Assembly (NCBI GenBank): GCA_010015745.1
Contig: ML978220.1
Coordinates: forward strand, 66,969 to 130,968
Length of the DNA stretch: 64,000 bases
Direction: 5' to 3'
From: Setomelanomma holmii
Lineage: Eukaryota; Ascomycota; Dothideomycetes; Pleosporales; Phaeosphaeriaceae
In this document: one piece after another, positions 47,039-57,975 of the stretch
Position numbering within the stretch: the stretch's first letter is position 1
Layout: each line of letters begins with the position of its first letter
Position numbers and translations under genes: made by a program
The notes under the pieces: generated by a model
The model's input: only the letters and a program-made list of their open reading frames with translations
Database searches by the model: none
What the model was told of the DNA's origin: nothing

Positions 47039-48773
47039 TCACAATTTCGCCCTCGGCTCATCCTTCACAACGAATCCGAATTTCCCTACCTTCTCCTTAT
47101 CTCTTAAAACTCTCCTTAGGATCTTGCCGCTGGGGCTCTTGGGAATCTCATTAATGAACTCGACCTCCTTGACCCACTTGTACCGAACTTTTTTCTCCTT
47201 GACGTAGGCGATGATCTCCTTTCCAATAGCGGTGCTTTCCTCGACGCCTGGCTTCAAGTTGATGTAAGCTTTCGGAAGCTCGCCACTGTAGTCGTCCTTC
47301 ACGCTCATGACTGCGACATCGTCAACATGCGGGTGCCCGAGAAGCAAGTCTTCAAGTTCAGCTGGCGCGACACCGATGCCTTTGACTTTGATGAGCTCCT
47401 TGATACGGTCGGAGATGTGAATCATGCCTTCTTCATCGATGGCGCCGCGATCTCCAGTATGTAGGAAGCCGTCCGCGTCGAAGGTCTCTTTGGTGGCTTT
47501 ATCGTTGTTCAGATAGCCCATCACGATTTGAGGTCCTCGAGCTAAGACTTCGCCGTCTTCGCCTACATCACCTTCAGTGCCATCATCCTTGATAATCTTG
47601 ACTTCTGTAGAGGCAACAATGGCACCACCGGAATGGGCGTATTTGTAAGAGAACTTCTCAGGTGGATGTGCGGTAATGCAGCTGCACGATTCAGTCATGC
47701 CGTAGCCCTGCTTGAAACCAGTATTGGGAAACTTCTTCTGGAGTTGCTGAATAATTTCTTCCGAGAGAGGCGCAGCGCCAGACGAGAAACGGGTGACGTG
47801 ACTAAGGTCGTACTTGTCAACGATCGGATCGCGAACGAGCCTGATCAGGATTGGGGGCACAAGAAGCAGTTCCCCCAACTTGTACTCGCAGATCGTGTCT
47901 AGCATCTTCTCCATTGTAAATTGCGGCAGCATAACCACCTCGGCGTTGAGCAGGACCGGAAGATGCATCTGATGAACAAGGCCCGTAATATGGAAAAGTG
48001 GGAGTACCGCCATAATTTTCTTCTGGGTTTCCGGTGTGATCTGCTGTATTTGAAGACATTGTGCAATGACGTTCTGATGCGAGATCATAACAGCCTTTGG
48101 CAGGCCAGTCGTGCCAGAAGAGAAGGACAAGAAACCACAGACATCTTTGTTCCTTTGGCCGTTCTTGAGCTTGAAAGCGGGTGTCTGGCCAGACACTCCA
48201 TAAGACTTTCCGATGCGAATCAGGTCCTGAACGGTAGTGTACCCAGGTAGTTCTCCTTCAAGCAAGAATACATTCGATTGCGGCAAGCCTGCAGCCTTCG
48301 CGCTTGCAGCGGCAATTTCCATACTACTAGGTGTAGTCATTAAAAACTTCGCATCAGCCGTTTTGAGCGCAAAAATCATCTCTTCGACGTTGTATGCTGG
48401 ACTCGCGCCGCTGATCTTCGCTCCAACGCGCAGACCTGCAAACATCGCGACGGGGTACCAGACTGTGTTTTGGCTGAAGAGCGCCACCGTTTCCCCAGTC
48501 TTGAGGCCATATTTCCTGACAAGAGCAGTAGAAATATAAGTCGAATATTTCTTAACGTCTGCCCAGTCGACTCGTTCCTTCGTGATGGCATTCTGAAAGC
48601 CAGCCAAATCATTTGGTTGATATTTAATGATAGGCGAGTACGAAGAGTCAAAGAGCCAATCCCAGTCCGTCAGCTCTGTTGGCACTGCCAGGGTCAGTCT
48701 CTCTGAAGAATTGAGTCCACATGGGGGAACAAATACAATCGATCGGAGGCTGTCGCGATTTGAAGATGACCAT
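47039..48773 (-). CDS. Peroxisomal acyl-CoA / 4-coumarate-CoA ligase-like enzyme
   Basis: Exons 48737-48773 and 47039-48684 (52-bp intron, donor GTATTT, branch ACTGAC) give 560 residues. The ATG at 48773 sits in GCCACCATGG and opens MVIFKSRQPPIDLPTELTDW, the usual start of this fungal subfamily. A longer unspliced reading frame of 602 codons runs through the intron in another frame and gives a false N-terminus. ANL adenylation motifs are intact: LSFSSGTTGLPKAVMISHQN (P-loop), QGYGMTES, GEVLARGPQIVMGYL, LHTGDRG and the catalytic Lys in PKSPSGKILRRVL. The C-terminus AKL is a PTS1 peroxisomal signal. The enzyme activates a carboxylic acid to its CoA thioester; the substrate is not deducible. Confidence 0.9.
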
Positions 48774-49165
48774 GGTGGCGTTTTGTGCAAGATCAGTGCG
48801 TCACTTGTGCTAAGACTTGCCCTGAAGCTATCAACGTCGGGAGGCACGAGGTGATTTCAGGGCACAGCGATGGGATATGTTTTCAGGCGGAGCCGAGTGG
48901 TGAAGGGTCGCCAATGCTGGGTCGCAATCGGAATCGCCATCATTATTCATCCTCGGGGCGCGCGCATCTCCATCGGTTCGCGGTACTCGAGTCGATCGTG
49001 GAGCGGGGATAAGGTGCAAGGGCGGGGTTGGTAGCGTCTTTCCGATGCCTCCAAATGTGGTTAGGATCGATTTCCATATGCTGCGCAGGAACAGCTGATG
49101 AGCCGCATGCACGTTCCAAAGCGAGCCAATACACATTTATTGCATTGTTGAATGAAGCCGAAGCT
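48774..49165. promoter_or_regulatory. Divergent promoter region, acyl-CoA ligase / 3-hydroxyacyl-CoA dehydrogenase-like gene
   Basis: 392 bp separate two divergent starts of genes for CoA-linked or beta-oxidation-like chemistry, so shared control is plausible. No named box identified. Confidence 0.35.
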
Positions 49166-50098
49166 ATGGTGGAAGAGCTCAACATCACATTGATCGGCAC
49201 AGGCACAATTGGACTTTCCTTCGCCGCATTCCACTTGTCGAACCCACAGCCTTGCCTCGTCACCGTCTACGACACTCGGCCAGATGTATCGGCATACGTA
49301 CAGAAGCATCTACCGAAGTTCTCAGCAGGCCCACATGAGCAGTTCGACACGATGAATGTTAAGCTCGCCTCCACCTTGCAAGAGGCTGTGGAAAATGCGC
49401 ACATCGTCCAGGAGTCTGGACCCGAGGACCTGAAAATCAAGAAAGAGCTTTGGAAGACTGTCGAGCAATTTGCACCCAAAGATGCATTACTTTGGAGCAG
49501 TACTAGTGGTATCCCAGCATCACAACAATCCGAAAGTATGCAGGACAAGACGCGGCTACTAGTTGTACACCCTTACAACCCTCCTCACATCATGCCTCTT
49601 CTTGAACTCGTCCCCTCGCCGCAGACTTCGGAGTCAGTCATCAAACGCACAGAAGCCTTCTGGCGGGATCGGAGCAGAGTTCCAATTCATATCAAGAAGG
49701 AAATGACCGGTTTCGTTGCAAACCGTCTCGCGTTCGCCCTGCTGCGTGAGTCCATACATCTCGTCAATGAAGGCGTCGTGTCCGTAGCGGAACTTGACAG
49801 CATTGTGGAGTCGAGTATGGGACCACGGTGGGCAGTTGCTGGTCCATTCAAGAGCTATCATGCTGGTGGAGGTCCAGCAGGACTCGAAGGGTTTTTCAAG
49901 AACATCGGTGGGACGGTGCAGGCTTGTTGGGACGATATCGGGACTCCGAACTTGGGAGATGGTTGGGAGGAAGAGGTATTCAGACAAGCGAAAGAGGCAT
50001 ATGGGACAGTCAATGTTGGAGAGCGTGACAGAATAACGCGAAGATTACTAGAAGTATTGAAGGAGGAGAAAGAGAATAGCAGAAATCGAGGATTGTGA
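49166..50098 (+). CDS. 3-hydroxyacyl-CoA dehydrogenase family protein (lambda-crystallin / L-gulonate dehydrogenase type)
   Basis: From the ATG at 49166 the protein has 310 residues, close to the roughly 320 of lambda-crystallin. MVEELNITLIGTGTIGLSFA holds the NAD-binding G-x-G-x-x-G. The catalytic His region is LLVVHPYNPPHIMPLLELVP, followed by FVANRLAFALLRESIHLVNE and the C-terminal helical domain GPRWAVAGPFKSYHAGGGPA. An upstream in-frame extension to 49028 adds sequence unlike the family and is rejected. By family knowledge such enzymes oxidise 3-hydroxy acids (L-gulonate, carnitine-like or hydroxyacyl-CoA). Its divergent partner is an acyl-CoA ligase, consistent with a joint catabolic role. 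No PTS1 is seen (ends NRGL). Confidence 0.88.
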   Translation: MVEELNITLIGTGTIGLSFAAFHLSNPQPCLVTVYDTRPDVSAYVQKHLPKFSAGPHEQFDTMNVKLASTLQEAVENAHIVQESGPEDLKIKKELWKTVEQFAPKDALLWSSTSGIPASQQSESMQDKTRLLVVHPYNPPHIMPLLELVPSPQTSESVIKRTEAFWRDRSRVPIHIKKEMTGFVANRLAFALLRESIHLVNEGVVSVAELDSIVESSMGPRWAVAGPFKSYHAGGGPAGLEGFFKNIGGTVQACWDDIGTPNLGDGWEEEVFRQAKEAYGTVNVGERDRITRRLLEVLKEEKENSRNRGL

Positions 50099-50410
50099 AT
50101 GTTCCTTGCGGATGTTCTGCCGTTACCTTGGGTATGTATATCCTGGCACATGTGTAGACTGAAGGTGTTTTCAAGGATCCCGCCATGTTCTGACATATCA
50201 TTGCTCAGAACCTGCGGGCTGAGTGGTCGTGTTCCGTCAAAAGCAACCAATAGGATGCGAGTGTCATATACACGCCAGTTGCAGGACACCTCCAGCTGGG
50301 TAGCGGAGCATGGCTGCCCACATCTTAAAAAGCAGCATGATCTTGGCGTGTTCTATTACGATCAACACCACAGCGCATTAATGTCACCGTCTGTACGCCT
50401 GCCTACTACA
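50099..50410. other. Intergenic region
   Basis: 312 bp of 3' flank. An open frame continues here from the pseudogene frame but lacks conserved content. Confidence 0.3.
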
Positions 50411-51698
50411 ATGCTTTGCTTTTTCCCGTTGTTCTTAGCGACTGTCACAGCTACTGCTGGCGACCCTCTCATTGACGAGAATCCTGAGGGCAGGCGAGGC
50501 TGGTACTCAGCCCCGAACTATAGCGATACTCTCGACATCATATGGCCTTGTCTTTTCACAAATTTCCTCTGTTGCTGGAGCGCCATTCATCCCGATATAC
50601 CCCATCAAACGGCTCCATGGCATCAGCGATATCTTGAGCGTACTGTCTGCTTGCTGCTCGGCGCTGTCACTCCAGAACTCTTTATTTACTTTGCCTATCA
50701 GGAGAGGCACTTGGCAAGGGGGTGTTGTCAGCAGAACAAAGCTGCCCTTGCCGAAGGACATTGGAGCATGACGCATGCATTATTTGCGGAAATGGGAGGC
50801 TACGCTGTCGAAGTCGAAACCATCGAGCCTCCAGATGCAGATAATCCCCGTGGCCACAGTCTGTGATACTTGCGGGCGAAAGCTGTCTTGCGCTTGTACA
50901 ATGAAAGCAGCATATACCAAGAGACATGGTGTACAAAAGAAGACATCCTGGACAAAGGGAAGGCTGACAATCTCGTCAAAAGCCTGACTATCATACAGCT
51001 CGTATGGCTTCTTGTTCAAAGCAGTGCACGATTTATTCAGCAGCTTCCTCTCACTACTCTGGAGCTCCGTACAATGACTTACATCCCTTGTGCGATGCTT
51101 ATGTACTACTTCTGGTGGGAAAAGCCTTATGAGATAAACGTACCCTTTCGGCCTAGCTCCGCCCCTGCGAATACATTGGCCAGTAAGATAAAGAGCAAGA
51201 GGAAGAACTATAGATACTGTTCATACTGCGACGAAGTCTAGCAGCCATACGCACTGAGACATCTGACTCTTCGGGCCATGCACGCACCGTAGCTGCTGTC
51301 TTCTTCGTTGTTGGTGCTATACACCTGGCAGGATGGAACTTCAATTTCCCTACATCACTGAGCAGAAGGCTTGGAGAGGCTGCTCGCTGATAATGGCCAT
51401 TGCTCTACTGACTTACTATATTGTTGCCCCGATCTTCGGGGTGATCGGAAACCTACGAACAGGACAGAAATGGAACTTCGTGGCTAACCTGCCAATTAGA
51501 CAAAGGGAATCTAGATACGCACGGGCGATCTGCTATCTCATGGTATTCGCGTATTCGTTTGCAAAGTTGTTTCTTATTGTCGAAAGATTCGTTGGCTTGC
51601 GCGCCGCACGGAAGGGGGCATACAAGACGCCAGAGTGGACCAATTTCCTCCCTCATTTCCGGATGAAGCTGAGAAAAGGCACCACCACTCATTTGTAG
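50411..51698 (+). pseudogene. Broken gene for a fungal multi-pass membrane protein
   Basis: A signal-like start, MLCFFPLFLATVTATAGDP, is followed by DIIWPCLFTNFLCCWSAIHP, WHQRYLERTVCLLLGAVTPE and MTHALFAEMGGYAVEVE, conserved blocks of a large but unnamed fungal family. A TGA at 50864 interrupts the frame; the same frame resumes with RLYNESSIYQETWCTKEDIL and LELRTM...MYYFWWEKPYEI, then stops at 51239. The next conserved block, GAIHLAGWNFNFP (about 51315), is in a different frame, and the following EQKAWRGCSLIMAIALLTYY is in a third. No intron I tried removes these breaks. The CGA-to-TGA type stop would fit C-to-T change. Function of the family is unknown; some members neighbour secondary-metabolism genes. 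Confidence 0.65.
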
Positions 51699-52132
51699 TA
51701 GTATCGAAACGAAAGTGTCGTCATTGCCGGTGGCTTCAGTAGTCAGAGTTGTTTTCTCATTTTGAATAAGCACGAGTGACTACAACACCATGTAGCCGGG
51801 GGTTTACCACGTAGTATGCTTTTCGTCGTCTGAGCAAAGTTGGACTGGCAGGCACGCAGCGTCCACACGCTCTCATCTTGGGCATGAGAGTACCGCTCCT
51901 TCCGTCAAGTTTACAATCTTCGTCAACGTCTTCGACCTAGCCGTTGCCACCTTCCTCATCTCTAATCCCTCCCGCCCATATAACTTACCCACGCAGCCGT
52001 CATTTCACCTTCAACCTCAACTCATAACACATCAGAACCTTACCTACAACACAACTAGCCCCATTGCTGACCAAACATCTCTCCACCTTCCTAGCAACAT
52101 CCTCCTTCGCTAGCCGCACCATCTGTCCTGCT
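51699..52132. promoter_or_regulatory. 5' region of the secreted orphan gene
   Basis: A C/T- and A/C-rich stretch at 51950-52070 directly upstream of the ATG looks like a typical fungal pyrimidine-rich promoter and leader. No specific box assigned. Confidence 0.3.
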
Positions 52133-53197
52133 ATGCCCTCGACCCACTACATCATCTCCACAATGCTCGTCACCGGCATCATCCTCGCGCCTGTCGCCAT
52201 CGCCACGCCCGCCGTGCAGGACCTCATCAATCTCCGTACCATTATCAACGCGGCAGCGAACACGATCGGTGACACCAACAATCCAAATCGCGGGTGGGGC
52301 TTTGGTAGTGCGGGTGGTCAGATGGGCACTGCGGATCTGGTGAACAACGCGACGAACGCGGTGTTGGCGATGAAGTGGCAGATTGATACAAATAAGGTGA
52401 GTGCTCCCTTTGTATCGTTCTCGAGGAAGGTTGTGCTAATGACCCAACAGACGGCGTGGCTATTACCTGACAACGTTACCCTTCCAACAACGAATATAAC
52501 GACTCCAACACCAACGCCTTTCACGCCCACACTGCCACTCAGCACGAGTATCGTAATGCCTTCCACTCTCCCAACCTCCGTCGCAAACGCTACCATGGAC
52601 TTATCAACGCCATATATCGACTACATCTCCAGCATCCCAAACCTAAGCACTTCCTTGACCTCTCTCGGCCGGTTCGTTCTCCCCTCTAAACCCCTCTTTT
52701 CCCTCTCATTCTCTGATCATACTAACACCACCCACAGCGCCTACCACCGCGAAATGAACGCACCGGTCAAAGACGCCATCTCCGGCCTGCAACAATGTAT
52801 CTCGACACTGCAATCCGCAATGCTCCAAGATAACCTCATCAGCTCCCAAGCTATCCTGCGTACGATCCGCGCAAGCAGCAGTCTCGAAGCTGCGCAGGTT
52901 GCGTGGGGAAGGTATCTCAATCTTCCTGGGACGGTGGGTAGTGCTGGTGGGGACAGCGGCACAAGTGAATCTGACACTGGAGGCTTGCGTGTGCGCAAGA
53001 GATCGCTCGAGGATGCGGGTGGCGCTGGAAAGGTGATTCGGCCGCCGCCATCTCATGGACGGTATTATACGCATGACGAGTTGTGGAGCCGGGAAGGACC
53101 CAAGCCAAGGCAACTGAAGGGAAGGAAGGCGAGTTGGCATAATGCTGTTGTACAGGGAGCGGAGAACGCAAGGATTGGAAGACCTTTTGTTGTCTGA
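52133..53197 (+). CDS. Secreted orphan protein
   Basis: Exons 52133-52396, 52451-52671 and 52738-53197 encode 314 residues. Both introns (54 and 66 bp) are multiples of three without stops, so a single 377-codon frame masks them; the donors GTGAGT and GTTCGT and the CTAATGAC and CTAACACC branch sites reveal them. MPSTHYIISTMLVTGIILAP onward is a signal peptide ending at AIATPA. A Thr/Pro-rich middle (TTNITTPTPTPFTPTLPLS) with N-glycosylation sequons and a Cys-poor C-terminus follow. I see no known domain. A start at 52064 is possible but would bury the signal peptide. Confidence 0.7.
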   Translation: MPSTHYIISTMLVTGIILAPVAIATPAVQDLINLRTIINAAANTIGDTNNPNRGWGFGSAGGQMGTADLVNNATNAVLAMKWQIDTNKVSAPFVSFSRKVVLMTQQTAWLLPDNVTLPTTNITTPTPTPFTPTLPLSTSIVMPSTLPTSVANATMDLSTPYIDYISSIPNLSTSLTSLGRFVLPSKPLFSLSFSDHTNTTHSAYHREMNAPVKDAISGLQQCISTLQSAMLQDNLISSQAILRTIRASSSLEAAQVAWGRYLNLPGTVGSAGGDSGTSESDTGGLRVRKRSLEDAGGAGKVIRPPPSHGRYYTHDELWSREGPKPRQLKGRKASWHNAVVQGAENARIGRPFVV

Positions 53198-53665
53198 GCT
53201 CCTCTCCATCGTCTTGTAGTGCAGCTGGTCTGCACTAATGCCTGTACTTGTCCCAAATGGAAGTTCTTTGGAGGTTCAGCCATTTGCTCTTCTCCTTGAT
53301 AGATCTGTCACCTTTGAAGGCAGTGAATAAGATGGAGACGACACGAAACAGCACTGCCATTGCACGATGCTATGCTAAGCTAGAAATGGTATGCGTAAGC
53401 CAAGGACAATGCTCAACGACTCTTTGCTTGCAAATGGAGGGATATCTTTGACAATAAAAAGAAGCCACGAGGAAAAAGGAAGAAAACGCCCTTCTTATGC
53501 CCCATGCTTGTACCTCCCTTCTAAGACAAGCACATGCAAGAACATATGTCAGACGAGATTTGGGAATGCAGTAACGAGAGGCGGCAGAAAGAACCGTGTT
53601 TCGTCGCTCTCATTACAGCGTACATTACAACAGCATCAGTAAGTGCCACAAGAACAACTCGTGTT
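53198..53665. other. Convergent intergenic region, no gene seen
   Basis: 3' ends of the secreted orphan and the MIT-domain gene meet here. Short ORFs without domain. Confidence 0.4.
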
Positions 53666-56600
53666 CTAGACTAACACCCACTCACTCCCCCTCTTGATGA
53701 ATTTGTCCAGCATCATGGTCACATCAGTAAGCACGAAGCGACAAATATAAAAGCCAAAGAACTCTGCGGCATGGCGGGCCGAGAGTTCGAGGCCGACGTG
53801 TGTTGGAGACGAGTGCTTGAGGCCAGGGTCTTCGACTTGGCGGGCGATTTGATCTGCAGAATTGTCAGTGATGCTTTGTAGAAGCAGGGGAGAGAATTTG
53901 GTTTGACGTACCCAGTATTTGCGCTGAATCAAACAGCCGCGCCAAGCTGCTCATGTATCCTGAATTTGGACCCTCGAATTGCAGGCCTGAAATGTCCCGT
54001 TTTGCAAATCTGATTGTCGGTAGGCTGGTCATAGGGAGGGTGTTCATGACCAGCGAGTCCTTGGGCACCTCGCTCTTGCTGCTCGCCATGCTGGCGAGAT
54101 TGACGCCCGAGTTCTTGGAGCGAAGTTTTCGCCACGATGTCAGGTACGATTTGCCCTGCGCGACGGCGCTCTTTGGTACGTGCTCCTGTGTAGCCTGCCT
54201 GCTCAGGCCTTCGCTTATCGCTCCTTCGCCGACTGTGTGTGCATCCTTGAAGAGCGTTGAGACGCTGTGCACGCCGACTTCGTTGCCGAGCTTCTTTGCT
54301 AGTTGTGTTTGTACTTGATCCAACACCACTTCCAAGGCTTGCATCTCTTCGAGCATCGCATCTGCGTCCAGTGTGTCCACGGATGCCAGCTTTTGTAACG
54401 CAGCTGTCAGCAAGTCGCAATTGGCGATCTTGTCCTCAATGTTCTTCAACTTGACACCCTTTACGCGCCATACATCACGAGGAATAAACAGCTTCGTGGA
54501 CAAATACCCACCCCGGGGGTGCGCGATGGTTTGATAGAAGCACCGCATGAGCCAGAATGGCCGGAGGAGGTACGAGTCCGGACACGGCTCCAAAGGTATT
54601 GGCGCATTGGCTACTGCTGGGCTTGGTGAACCTGGCGAGAATGGTGAATGAATGTCGCTCTCGAACAGATGCATGCCTCCGCTTGGCAGTCCGTCTACAT
54701 TGAACGTCGGAATGCTGGGTGTCGGCAATGGTAAGCCGGCATTGCTCGGCTTTCGGCCTCCTGTTAGAGAGAAAGTCTGGCTCAAGGGAGTACCGATGGA
54801 CGCATCTGAGCCGTCAGGACTTGATATTGACAAGGTACGCTGTTTCAAGCTCAAGGATGACTTGTTCTTCCGTATTCCCATTGCTGAGGTCTTTCCGTTC
54901 TTTGGTGACCCTGGCACAAGTCCAGATTCAATGGACACAGCATGGTTGAGTGCTGGTGTTGCTGGCGAGATAGTTGTGGTGGTCTCCGCAGGACTGTAGA
55001 GCGTCGGATGCGGCGAAGGAGCTACAAGTCCTCTCGCTTGAGCCGCTTGTGGCAGTGCTGGTACCTTAAAAGCAGGATCTACAGTGGGTTGAGTACTGAA
55101 AGTCGCGGCAGCTGCAGACTTGGGCACTACCGGTATGTCTAAGGGTGAGTTCTTCGCTGGTACTGGAGGCTTTTCTGTTTGTGGTGCCGACGATACTGGT
55201 GGTAGTGATGTCTCAATCTTCAGAGATTTGGCGTTCTGTCCCGAAAGTCTGCGACTTCTCACGGATGCCACATCCTTGGTTGCTGTGGTGGGACGTGGCG
55301 TAACTTCGGCAGCATCATTAGATTGGGCAGCCTGTGCCTCCGGCACGGCAGGCAACGCACTCGAGGGAGCAGGTACCGGCGGAGGTGAGTGTAATGGTGC
55401 CTGTTTTGGGGTTGTCGGTTGTAACACCTCCGCGACAGTCGAGAGCGACGTTCCACCCGTCGTCCTGTGCGAGGACACGGAACTGTTGTATGTGCTTCCA
55501 GAAAAGCCACTCGAGTCCGATTGCCGCGGCAATGACGACTTTGCTTGCAGGCCGAAATCGAAGCCCTCAAGCATGTACTCTTCCATGACCTGGTCCAATA
55601 TGCGCTCTTCCTCTGCAGCGTCATCGTCGAAGCTGAGCTCAGCGCTTTCGCGAACATGGGGCAAGGCCTGATTGCGCAATTGTGTCTCCTTGAAGTGGTA
55701 TTTTGCGGCCGCAATCGCCTCCTCCCGCTCAGCTTCTCTTACTCGCTCTTTCGCCAATTCCACGTTTCTTAATCTTGTTGCAATAAGATCATCTGGTTCT
55801 TCATCATCGTAGGGCTCGTATCCTTCGTCATATGCAGCCTCAACAGCTGCGTCAAGAGCTGCATCGAATTCAGCTTCTGTGGCTCCGCTTGGATTTTTAA
55901 TGTGCTTCCGTCTCACACCACCTGGTGACAATGAATACACAGAAGAGGAGCACGACGACCCTCCAGATTCGTCAATTGTGTTTAGCCACGAAGTAGATTC
56001 GACACTTTGCACTCTCTGGTGGTTTGTTGATGCTACTTGCTGTGGCTGTGAACGAGTGCTTTGCTCTGCTGGTTGAGTATCATGATTTGCGCTAAACAGC
56101 GGCGATTTCGATCGCTTGGGCGACAGAGGTGGAGGCATATATGTTCGGTCCATTGGCGATTCCAGGCCCGGAGTCCGCAAGGGGGCGATCGGATTAGCTA
56201 ATCGCCCAGGTGGTGGTTGCAGGTGAAACTGGGACTGCTGCATCCCTTTCTGCACATCACGAATGGCTGTCGTGATCACAGATTCCCGAGGACCGCTTTC
56301 AGGCTTGCGGAGAGGCAGTTGGTATGAAGGAGGCGGTTCGGGTTCCGCTCTGAACGGCGGATCGTCCACAGAGCGGTCGTTTACTATTCGCGCCATGGAG
56401 GCTGTCTGTATGGTGGGCGGATCTTCATCATCATCAAGTAGCATGGATCGCTGCTCGTCCAGAGATTCACCACTCATCGGCCGCGCTGGCAAGGACTTTC
56501 CCGTGCCGTTCGAGTAACCAGATCCTAGTTGGCGAAGCTCTGTGATGCGATTGGTGTAGGTTAATCGCTGCTTGCGTTAGCACAGATCGGCAATGAAGTG

Positions 56601-57975
56601 GCCAATGGCGCCAGCTGGACCTGCAGCAACTTACAATGGCATCTAGCTTGTTTTTATCCTCCTGCTGCGTGCTGCGGATCATGACCTGCTGGAGCAATTT
56701 GCAAGCATCCTCGTATGCCTCAACGGCGCCCTCGAAGTTCTGTGCATTGTCGAGCAGCACTGCCGTGTTCGCCTTCTGCAGGGCCCTCGACAGCATCGTC
56801 TTCTTGTCCTTCTCCCGCCGCTCCCGCGTACGGGGAGGGGTTCCTTGGTCGTTGTCCTCCAACCTGGCGCTCGTGCTGCTTTCACTGCGGAGGTGGTCTC
56901 GGCTCGCGTTCCTACTATGGTCGCGGCTTCCGCTTTTGTGGTGGTCCCTGCTCTGGTTCCGGGAATGATCTCGTGATGGAGCTTGCCTGTGTCCCGCACT
57001 CTGCAGTGCTTTCTGCGAGATGTCCCTCGATGTGGAGACTGAGGTGCGGCGCCCTGTCGAGGGCCGAGATGCGCCCGAGGCGGAGTCGTGCCTTGCGTCC
57101 CCCTCTTGCACACCGATGATGGCAGGCGAACCCAGGGGCGACTTTCCCAGCACTCTCTCGGCCTTGCTGCGAGAAGGCGGCCGCTGGCCGGCGTGGTGAG
57201 AGGTCGGTGGTTTCGAATTGAAGTAGTCGCGAGACTGGCTCGCAGCGAGCAGATTCGGCGTGTACAGGCTCGACGCCGAGGGCGAATTGGTCGTCGAGGC
57301 GGTTGTTGGCGTGTTCGGGTCGTATACGGTGGAGGGGAGTAGTATCGGGGGAAGCGAGGGGATCTGGGGAGCTCCTGTCACAGACGAGGGCGGGTCGTAG
57401 GCGGGCGAGTGCGGCCTTCGGCGCGGGCTCGAGGCGGGAGAGCGCTGGGAAGCGTGTGTGTTTTTCGTGCGGGACGGCGAGGAAACGAGGCGAGAGGGCG
57501 ACTGTGGGTGCGCTGCTGAGCCATGGAGCGCGAGGGCGGAGAGGGGCCCGGTGGTGCTGATGCTCAGTTTGCGCGAGAAACTCGGAGCGTGGCCCTTCTC
57601 GTGCTGCGAGGATCGGCTGCTGGTGGTGCTGCGGGACCAGCGGTTGATGTTCGTGTTTCCGGTGCCTGCGCCAGAGCCTATACTGTCGCGGAAGGCGCCA
57701 ATGCCATCTGCTGCGCCGTTGGCTGCGCTGGAGCGCCGTCTAGTGGAGGGAGGCGGTGTGGGCCGCGTGGTGTGGGGTCTGGCAGCGTCAGGGTTCGCGT
57801 CCCTGAGCGAGGCTGCTCTCTTGACAGTGACGACCGAGGACGACGAGATGGAGGCGCTGCGCGAGCTGCGCTGGTGCGAGTGCTGGTGCTGGTGCGAGTG
57901 CTGGTGCTGGTGCGGGTGTGCAGGGCCGGCGGGGTCTTTCGGTGGCAGGGCTGCCGGTCTGCTGTGTATGTCCAT
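53666..57975 (-). CDS. MIT-domain protein, large, low-complexity
   Basis: Exons 56635-57975, 53912-56567 and 53666-53853 (introns of 67 and 58 bp) give 1394 residues. The start is a His/Gln repeat (HPHQHQHSHQHQHSHQ) in a Ser/Pro/Arg-rich tail. A MIT domain lies at about 395-465: MLSRALQKANTAVLLDNAQN and FEGAVEAYEDACKLLQQVMI, completed after splicing by RLTYTNRITELRQLG. MIT domains bind ESCRT-III tails or microtubule-linked partners, so a role in endosomal sorting or membrane scission is likely. A long disordered part carries a coiled coil (RLRNVELAKERVREAEREEA). The C-terminal 250 residues (LRPFWLMRCFYQTIAHPRGG, YLSTKLFIPRDVWRVKGVKL, and a last exon ending FIKRGSEWVLV) form a conserved fungal domain without a name I know. 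Confidence 0.85.

Noticed and set aside
47039..48847. Single 602-codon ORF as the acyl-CoA ligase
   Set aside because: Its first 40 or so residues come from intron and other-frame sequence; the spliced start at 48773 restores the family N-terminus.
49028..49165. N-terminal extension of the lambda-crystallin-like enzyme
   Set aside because: Sequence before MVEELN is unlike the family and the NAD-binding strand normally starts within ten residues of the N-terminus.
50864..50905. Intron to explain the in-frame TGA of the membrane-protein gene
   Set aside because: Possible donor-acceptor pairs give 33 bp or a wrong frame, and later frameshifts would remain.
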